DNA of 64,000 bases. Origin: Cryomorphaceae bacterium (GTDB lineage: Bacteria > Bacteroidota > Bacteroidia > Flavobacteriales_D > Crocinitomicaceae). The stretch is from contig JAIXRC010000014.1 of the NCBI GenBank assembly GCA_027485415.1, positions 46,806-110,805 on the forward strand. The letters run 5' to 3'. The notes beneath the pieces are model-generated. The model was not told where the DNA came from. It was given only the letters and a program-made list of their open reading frames with translations, and searched no databases. Positions 59,657-64,000 of this stretch are shown in pieces; positions within the stretch are counted from its first letter, which is position 1; every line of letters starts with the position of its first letter. A program made the translations under genes and the position numbers.

Positions 59657-60802
59657 ATGAAAACCAGCCTTTTTACCGCTCTTACCTTTGTTCTTTTAGC
59701 TTGCAATTACGCTTTTGCTCAGCCTGCTTCGCCGTTAACGGTGATCGACGCTTCGAGCCCAAATGCCTGCGATGGATCCGCTTCGATAACCAATCCAAAC
59801 AACGTGATTACCAACACCATCGTTTGGTATTCTGGCAACGGAAGTATTTTTGCGCAAGGAGTAACCAGTGTTTCTAACCTTTGTGCAGGAACCTATGGTG
59901 TGTATTACACTACATTCATTGATTCAGTTATGGCTACTTTTGTTATATCCGGTAATCCATGCAACGGTCTGCAAGCGATCGTTAGCGGTACAGCAGCAAG
60001 CTCTCCTATGGCCATGGACGGATCGGCAACCGTTTCCGCGATTGGTGGTTCTGCACCCTACACTTTCACATGGAGCAACGGCGCCACAACCAGCACGATT
60101 ACAGGACTTGGGGTGGGCGTTTACAACTGCTGCGTAACGGACATGAACGGATGCATGGCATGCGACAGTTTTGTGGTTTCAGCAACGGTAAATCCTGGAA
60201 ATGACACAGTTTTCGTGATTAATAACAACAACATTGGAAATGTTTTGGATTCCTTGGGGATGCAACAGGTATTGGATTGCAGCATTGACTACAACGCCAT
60301 TGGCGCGGCATTCATCAGTGGATCTCAGTATGTTCCAAGTGGGAATCCCAATGCAATGGACAGCATCTACCTTACGTGGCAGGTATATGATACGCTTGTA
60401 CCCGCAAACCTTATGGCAACCTATACGGTAGGTTATTCCTTATTTCCTCCCTTAGCGCAGTCCTACACCGCAAGTTTGGAAATTCACTGCCCGCAAAAAA
60501 GTACCAATTACAACACCTTGCTCATTATCGACCAATTCTACACGTCGCAATTGGGATTAACGGAAGCTAATTACGTACCGAGCATTTGCCTTCAAGACGG
60601 ATGCGCCTCGATAGCATTTGGAGCAAGTTCTCGTGGGACCTTAACCGTTTATTCGATCAGCGGAAGCAAAATGACCTCACAGAACGTGATGGAGGTTTCC
60701 AACGCGCAAATTCCGGTTTCTTCGTGGAGTTCAGGCGTTTACTTCTTGCATTATACCCTGAGCTCTGGTGCTCAAGGCGTGGTGCGTTTTGTGAAGGAGT
60801 AG
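59657..60802 (+). CDS. Secreted SprB-repeat protein with T9SS-type C-terminus
   Basis: A 381-residue secreted protein (ATG 59657): signal peptide (MKTSLFTALTFVLLACNYAFAQ), one SprB-type repeat ('SAIGGSAPYTFTWSNGATTSTITGLGVGVYNCCVTDMNGC', about residues 115-160), a middle region without known motif ('QYVPSGNPNAMDSIYLTWQVY') and a C-terminal sorting domain ('GTLTVYSISGSKMTSQNVMEV...SGVYFLHYTLSSGAQGVVRFVKE'). SprB repeats belong to T9SS-exported adhesins in Flavobacteriia. The GTG at 59654 in the ORF track adds one residue only; ATG is preferred. Confidence 0.85.
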   Translation: MKTSLFTALTFVLLACNYAFAQPASPLTVIDASSPNACDGSASITNPNNVITNTIVWYSGNGSIFAQGVTSVSNLCAGTYGVYYTTFIDSVMATFVISGNPCNGLQAIVSGTAASSPMAMDGSATVSAIGGSAPYTFTWSNGATTSTITGLGVGVYNCCVTDMNGCMACDSFVVSATVNPGNDTVFVINNNNIGNVLDSLGMQQVLDCSIDYNAIGAAFISGSQYVPSGNPNAMDSIYLTWQVYDTLVPANLMATYTVGYSLFPPLAQSYTASLEIHCPQKSTNYNTLLIIDQFYTSQLGLTEANYVPSICLQDGCASIAFGASSRGTLTVYSISGSKMTSQNVMEVSNAQIPVSSWSSGVYFLHYTLSSGAQGVVRFVKE

Positions 60803-60872
60803 AAGTATATAATCATATTCAGTAAAAGCTGGTTTGGGCTGAATTGTTTTACATTAAATTCATCTTCCCTAA

Positions 60873-61418
60873 ATGCGCTCATCGTTCCTCCTGTATCTTC
60901 TATTTTCAAGTACCTTGGCCTTTTGCCAAAGCATTCCTTCCACGTGGTTGGGAACTTACCGAGGTACGATGTACCTGTATTCCAAAAGTTCGGAACCCTT
61001 AGGTGAAGTGCCGGTGGAATTGGTGTTCAAGGAATTGGAAAAAGACGCTGTGTGGTCATACAAAATGACCTATGCGGCACCGGGACAGCCGGGATATGTT
61101 GTGAAAGATTACCGAATCGAACGGGTGCATGACACCTTGTTTATGAATGAAGGTGAAGGGATTGTTCTTCCCATGAAGCTTTTCGGGGAGTGTTTGATGG
61201 ATTTTTACAGCATCGAAGACGTCGATGCTTCCAAAACGTATATGGGTTCTCAGCTGTGCAGAACGGCCAAAGGCACCTTGGAATTTAAGGTCTTTGGGGG
61301 GTCCATGAGTCCGTTGTCGTCGAAGGAAATCGTGGACGTGCAGGACGGAACCTTCAATTTATCGACCTACAACCTTGGATTCTACCAAGCTGTCGTCCTA
61401 AAGAAGGTGAAAAAATAG
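60873..61418 (+). CDS. Secreted hypothetical protein
   Basis: A 181-residue precursor with a signal peptide (MRSSFLLYLLFSSTLAFCQS) and a beta-rich body: 'TWLGTYRGTMYLYSKSSEPLGEVPVELVF', 'RIERVHDTLFMNEGEGIVLPMKLFGECLMDFYSIEDV', like a small lipocalin/DUF-type beta domain. Two Cys in the mature chain may bond. I do not recognise the family. Periplasmic or secreted; followed by the transglutaminase-like gene on the same strand. Confidence 0.75.
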   Translation: MRSSFLLYLLFSSTLAFCQSIPSTWLGTYRGTMYLYSKSSEPLGEVPVELVFKELEKDAVWSYKMTYAAPGQPGYVVKDYRIERVHDTLFMNEGEGIVLPMKLFGECLMDFYSIEDVDASKTYMGSQLCRTAKGTLEFKVFGGSMSPLSSKEIVDVQDGTFNLSTYNLGFYQAVVLKKVKK

Positions 61419-61494
61419 CACAAATCAAGTGGAGTGATTCAGCTGTTTTGTAACTAAACCTTCGGAAGAGGGTTAATCGTATAAAGACTAAACC

Positions 61495-62238
61495 ATGAAA
61501 ATCTTTTTTTCAGCAACGTTCATATTTTTTATCCTAGGATTATCGCATGCCCAGCAAAATCGCATGGCTTACATTGATTCAATGGTGCGAAGCATAAATT
61601 CCAACGACAATTACATGATTTCCTCCGTATGTGAAGTCATTAAAGAATTTGCAAAAACCGACTTGGAGAAGAGCCGGGCGGTATACACATGGCTGGCGAC
61701 GTATATTTCCTACGACGATGAGAGTTATAATACTAAAAACTATGCGGATCAAAGCCCTGAAAGCGTAATGTTTAAGCGTAAGGCGGTTTGCGCAGGTACC
61801 GCTTATCTCTTTGATGTCTTAGCCAAAGGTGTGGGGCTTAAAAGCCAGGTCGTTTCGGGGTATGCAAAAGGTTATGGTTATGAGGAGGGTACCGAATTTG
61901 CGGAGACCAATCATGCATGGAACCGCGTGCTCATTAACGGCGTTTGGAAACACTTTGATGCAACTTGGGGGGGAGGATACAGTTTTAAAAATAAAAAAGG
62001 AAAGATGCAAAGCGTGAAGGCATTCGATGATGGGTGGTTCGATGTGAGCGATTGGGAAATTATTTATTCGCATTATCCAGAGTTACCGCAACAACTTAAC
62101 ATCAATCCTCAAGTCACTAAAGCACAATTCGAGGCGATGCCCTACATCGTACCGAGGAGCTTTTACGCTAAAAACACCACTGGAAAAAAACTGTATATGG
62201 ATTTTGTGAAAACAGGAGAATGGAATTTTACGAGGTAG
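61495..62238 (+). CDS. Transglutaminase-like secreted protein
   Basis: A 247-residue precursor with a signal peptide (MKIFFSATFIFFILGLSHAQ) and a transglutaminase-like (TGc) domain with the Cys-His-Asp triad visible: 'RKAVCAGTAYLFDVLAKGVGLKSQVVSGYAKG' (Cys, about residue 99), 'TNHAWNRVLINGVWKHFDATWGGGY' (His and Asp). Such proteins are usually cysteine peptidases or amidases in the periplasm; the substrate is unknown. Confidence 0.87.
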   Translation: MKIFFSATFIFFILGLSHAQQNRMAYIDSMVRSINSNDNYMISSVCEVIKEFAKTDLEKSRAVYTWLATYISYDDESYNTKNYADQSPESVMFKRKAVCAGTAYLFDVLAKGVGLKSQVVSGYAKGYGYEEGTEFAETNHAWNRVLINGVWKHFDATWGGGYSFKNKKGKMQSVKAFDDGWFDVSDWEIIYSHYPELPQQLNINPQVTKAQFEAMPYIVPRSFYAKNTTGKKLYMDFVKTGEWNFTR

Positions 62239-62260
62239 AAGGTTCGTAAGGTACGCGAGA

Positions 62261-62365
62261 GACATTAGGATATTAAGGCATTAGGATGTTATGACAATAA
62301 GACATTAGGATGTTAGGACAATAAGACATTAGGATGTTAGGACAATAAGACATTAGGATGTAAAG
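62261..62365. repeat. 24-base tandem repeat array
   Basis: Two perfect units of GACATTAGGATGTTAGGACAATAA (62301-62324, 62325-62348) are flanked by a 23-base near copy (62278-62300) and partial copies (62261-62277, 62349-62365). It lies in the 235-base spacer between the transglutaminase-like gene and the barrel gene, which holds no other feature apart from the GGATT-like words near 62401-62430. Confidence 0.85.
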
Positions 62366-62473
62366 ATTTTCGGTGAATCTATCTACCCGTAGATACAAAG
62401 TCCTTAAATCCTTAAGTCCTTGAATCCAAGAATTTAATTTTGAATTGCTGCTCGAAATGTTTAACTTTCGCTC

Positions 62474-63151
62474 ATGAAAGCGTTGCTCGTGTTATCCTTG
62501 GTTGTGCTGTTGAATTGCATAACTTTTGCTCAAATGAGCCTATCCGGTGGAACAGGTATTATGAACGGAGTAGGGACCGGATACAAACCCTTGGGTTTTC
62601 ATTTGGGCCTAGAGTTGCCTCGTTCCAGCGATTTGACTTTTTATGTGCGCGCTGCCGCTTTTCTGCCCTCTGCTGCTGCTGATACGAATTATGCCAACAT
62701 GACGGCGATTAGTTTAACGACCGTACCTTATACCTTGTCGGTTCCTTATCAAAACAGGTCTTCTACCTATTATTTTGAAGGGGGTACAAGAACGTATATG
62801 ATCAACGATTACGACAACGGTTTTGGATTGTACGGAGGAAGTGTAGTTGGTTTAGGAATCAATACTACACGGTTGAAATACGACCAATTCGATTATACGA
62901 ACACCTACGAATGGGAGGGGAAGTATTTGCCTTCGAACGGAACCGAAACGAAAGGAAGTATTTATTATGTGGCCCTTGGGATTCAAGGGGGAATGAAATA
63001 CACGATTCCGATACGAGGAACCTTGTATTTCGATGTAACGGGAACATATTCCGTATTGAATATTGCCAACAACAATACAGGAGGAGCGAGTCCAACCTAT
63101 TCGCGATTAAATTTCTTATTTAATTTGGGCTATCGCCGCGATCTCTATTAA
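62474..63151 (+). CDS. Outer-membrane beta-barrel protein
   Basis: A 225-residue precursor: signal peptide (MKALLVLSLVVLLNCITFAQ) and about eight alternating amphipathic strands ('GFHLGLELPRSSDLTFYVRAAAFLP', 'STYYFEGGTRTYMINDYDNGFGLYGGSVVGLGIN'), ending in an aromatic residue (RRDLY), as expected for an 8-stranded outer-membrane barrel. Function unknown. Its last 36 bases overlap the end of aroK on the other strand. Confidence 0.82.
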   Translation: MKALLVLSLVVLLNCITFAQMSLSGGTGIMNGVGTGYKPLGFHLGLELPRSSDLTFYVRAAAFLPSAAADTNYANMTAISLTTVPYTLSVPYQNRSSTYYFEGGTRTYMINDYDNGFGLYGGSVVGLGINTTRLKYDQFDYTNTYEWEGKYLPSNGTETKGSIYYVALGIQGGMKYTIPIRGTLYFDVTGTYSVLNIANNNTGGASPTYSRLNFLFNLGYRRDLY

Positions 63152-63655
63152 GTCACGGAATACCTCATCCAAGCTACGGTTAGCTTCTACCGAAAAGGGA
63201 AATTGCTCATATGTTTCCTTGCGTTCAAGGTATAATTTTTGAAAAAATTGGGATAATTCGGTTTCGGTTTTATTTTTCATCATAGGCCGCTTACCAGGTG
63301 TTTGCTGCTCATCCTTTAAAACTCTTTCCAATGCGAGCTCAGGCCGAACCCTCAAGTAAATGGTGTGGCATGAACCAACTAACCATTGAAAAGTTGTTTC
63401 TTGCATAGGAAATCCTCCGCCTGTTGAAATAATGCACGGTTGTTTGTATACAAATTCCTCGGAAAATAAGGCTTCTAGTTCCCTGAATTTGTCCCAACCA
63501 TGGTTTAAAACAAAGTTAGCAATAGTGCTCCCCGTATGATGTTCAATCCATGCATCAGTATCGATTACCGGCCAATGCAGGTGTTTACCAAGTTGTAAGG
63601 CAAGGTGTGTTTTACCACTCCCCATCATACCAACTAAACAGAGCGGTTTCGACAT
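63116..63655 (-). CDS. aroK: Shikimate kinase
   Basis: Phosphorylates shikimate at O-3 in aromatic amino acid synthesis. From ATG 63655 the protein is 179 residues: 'LVGMMGSGKTHLALQLG' (P-loop), 'VIDTDAWIEHHTGSTIANFV' (shikimate-binding Asp), 'FRELEALF', 'CIISTGGGFPM' and 'GKRPMMK' (LID Arg). The ORF-track start at 63664 lies within a TATTTTTG -7 box, so 63655 (MSKPLCLVG) is preferred. Tail-to-tail overlap of 36 bases with the barrel gene. Confidence 0.95.
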   Translation of the reverse strand: MSKPLCLVGMMGSGKTHLALQLGKHLHWPVIDTDAWIEHHTGSTIANFVLNHGWDKFRELEALFSEEFVYKQPCIISTGGGFPMQETTFQWLVGSCHTIYLRVRPELALERVLKDEQQTPGKRPMMKNKTETELSQFFQKLYLERKETYEQFPFSVEANRSLDEVFRDLIEIAAIAQIK

Positions 63656-63661
63656 AATGGT

Positions 63662-63669
63662 CAAAAATA
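63662..63669 (-). promoter_or_regulatory. -7 promoter element of aroK
   Basis: Reverse strand TATTTTTG, exact consensus, 6 bases before the ATG at 63655. Confidence 0.55.
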
Positions 63670-63680
63670 ACGATAGTAAC

Positions 63681-63709
63681 TTGGATTAAGAAAAAATTAC
63701 CTATATTTG
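63681..63709 (+). promoter_or_regulatory. Promoter (TTG, 18 bases, TATATTTG) of tRNA-Lys
   Basis: TTG at 63681-63683, 18 bases, TATATTTG at 63702-63709, followed by CACCC; near-perfect Bacteroidota promoter, 15 bases before the tRNA 5' end. Confidence 0.7.
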
Positions 63710-63724
63710 CACCCTCAAATCAGC

Positions 63725-63797
63725 GATTCCGTAGCTCAGCTGGTAGAGCAATACACTTTTAATGTATGGGCCCTGGGTTCGAATCCCAGCGGAATCA
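63725..63797 (+). tRNA. tRNA-Lys (anticodon TTT)
   Basis: A 73-base tRNA with a perfect 7-bp acceptor stem (GATTCCG / CGGAATC), D arm 'GCTCAGCTGGTAGAGC', anticodon stem ATACA/TGTAT around loop CTTTTAA (anticodon TTT, Lys), T arm 'CTGGGTTCGAATCCCAG' and discriminator A. CCA is not encoded. Flanked by a consensus promoter and a terminator. Confidence 0.98.
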
Positions 63798-63803
63798 CAA
63801 AAG

Positions 63804-63834
63804 AAGTCCACTTCGGTACGAAGCGGACTTTTTT
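63804..63834 (+). terminator. Intrinsic terminator after tRNA-Lys
   Basis: AAGTCC-A-CTTCG / GTA / CGAAG-C-GGACTT forms an 11-bp stem with one mismatch, followed by a T-run overlapping the stem end. Confidence 0.8.
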
Positions 63835-64000
63835 GTTTACCCGAATAAAGCTTGCTTTAATGAGGAAGGAAGCAAAAAAGGCCGAACCTTGCGCAGGCAA
63901 GGTGGACTTTATGCTTGGAATGAGTCCATCACCAGGAAAACGAGCTTTGCTCGTAATCCCAAAATTCACCCTTGACATAGGAAACAACTTAGGACGAACC
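63835..64000. other. Non-coding tail with three short hairpins
   Basis: No convincing gene before the window end. Three perfect short inverted repeats are seen: TAAAGC/GCTTTA (63846-63859), ACCTTGC/GCAAGGT (63886-63903) and ACGAGC/GCTCGT (63940-63954). The ORFs on both strands here also cross the tRNA and are not credible. Confidence 0.5.

Noticed and set aside
62261-62365. CRISPR array
   Set aside because: The 24-base units are directly adjacent with no unique spacers, and no cas gene is present; it is a plain tandem repeat.
63736-63987. ORFs on both strands across tRNA-Lys and its terminator
   Set aside because: They overlap a well-defined tRNA and terminator; no protein features.

Overview
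The window is a gene-dense, mostly core chromosomal segment of a Bacteroidota bacterium, most likely of the order Flavobacteriales. I read this from the fused lpxC/fabZ gene, the -7 promoter motif TAnnTTTG in front of many genes with almost no Shine-Dalgarno sequences, type IX secretion (T9SS)-style C-termini on secreted proteins, TonB receptors with carboxypeptidase-regulatory-like N-termini, and family markers such as DUF4295, DUF4494 and DUF4846. The family or genus cannot be fixed from this sequence. I see no prophage, insertion sequence, CRISPR array or defence island.

Layout. 1-8.7 kb: a secreted protein cut by the window edge, purB, dapD, an MFS carrier, then a tightly overlapping four-gene operon of an epimerase-CBS fusion, a DAHP synthase, a KdsC-like phosphatase with an extra N-terminal domain, and a LYS1/alanine-dehydrogenase-like enzyme. 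8.7-12.1 kb: three small lipoproteins, a repeat-rich spacer, the SRP RNA gene (minus strand, not in the ORF track), an alpha/beta hydrolase and trmB. 12.1-17.6 kb: a conserved hypothetical, cdd, a DUF4494 protein, pdxH, an M16 peptidase, a YggS protein and a DUF1015 protein. 17.6-21.7 kb: a TonB receptor, ftsY and the rpmB-rpmG-DUF4295 ribosomal cluster; the DUF4295 gene was too short for the ORF track. 21.8-27.7 kb: the lipid A operon lpxD-lpxC/fabZ-lpxA continuing into an rRNA methyltransferase and cinA. 27.7-38.5 kb: a membrane protein, trxA, uvrA, and a surface-polysaccharide group (glycosyltransferase, Wza-like, Wzc-like with a Tyr-Gly tail, RmlC, WecA/MraY-like, lytic transglycosylase). 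38.6-44.2 kb: dacB, ddl, an acyltransferase, ung and hemE. 44.2-49.5 kb: an OmpA-family protein and the operon queE, PorE-like, UbiA-type prenyltransferase, maf. 49.6-63.7 kb: secreted and outer-membrane proteins (T9SS cargo, TonB receptor, CotH/LTD protein, SprB-repeat protein, transglutaminase-like protein, beta-barrel) interleaved with rpsP-rimM, a GH3 enzyme, rimO and aroK. The window ends with tRNA-Lys and its terminator.

How the genes work together. The main themes are envelope construction (lipid A, peptidoglycan, exopolysaccharide, outer-membrane proteins), translation and protein targeting (S16, L28, L33, DUF4295, RimM, RimO, TrmB, SRP RNA and FtsY, tRNA-Lys) and small-molecule metabolism (purine, lysine/diaminopimelate, aromatic, haem, PLP). 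Genes are packed tightly, with many 1-36 base overlaps, and several start codons lie only 3-10 bases after a -7 box, suggesting leaderless or very short-leader mRNAs.

I found no self-contained novel defence or mobile system. The strongest candidates for undescribed biology are the epimerase-CBS/DAHP synthase/KdsC-like operon, the terminator directly in front of ftsY, the long repetitive tail and leader hairpin of S16, and the promoter-proximal start codons. All statements rest on reading the sequence and on family knowledge from memory; no searches were run.
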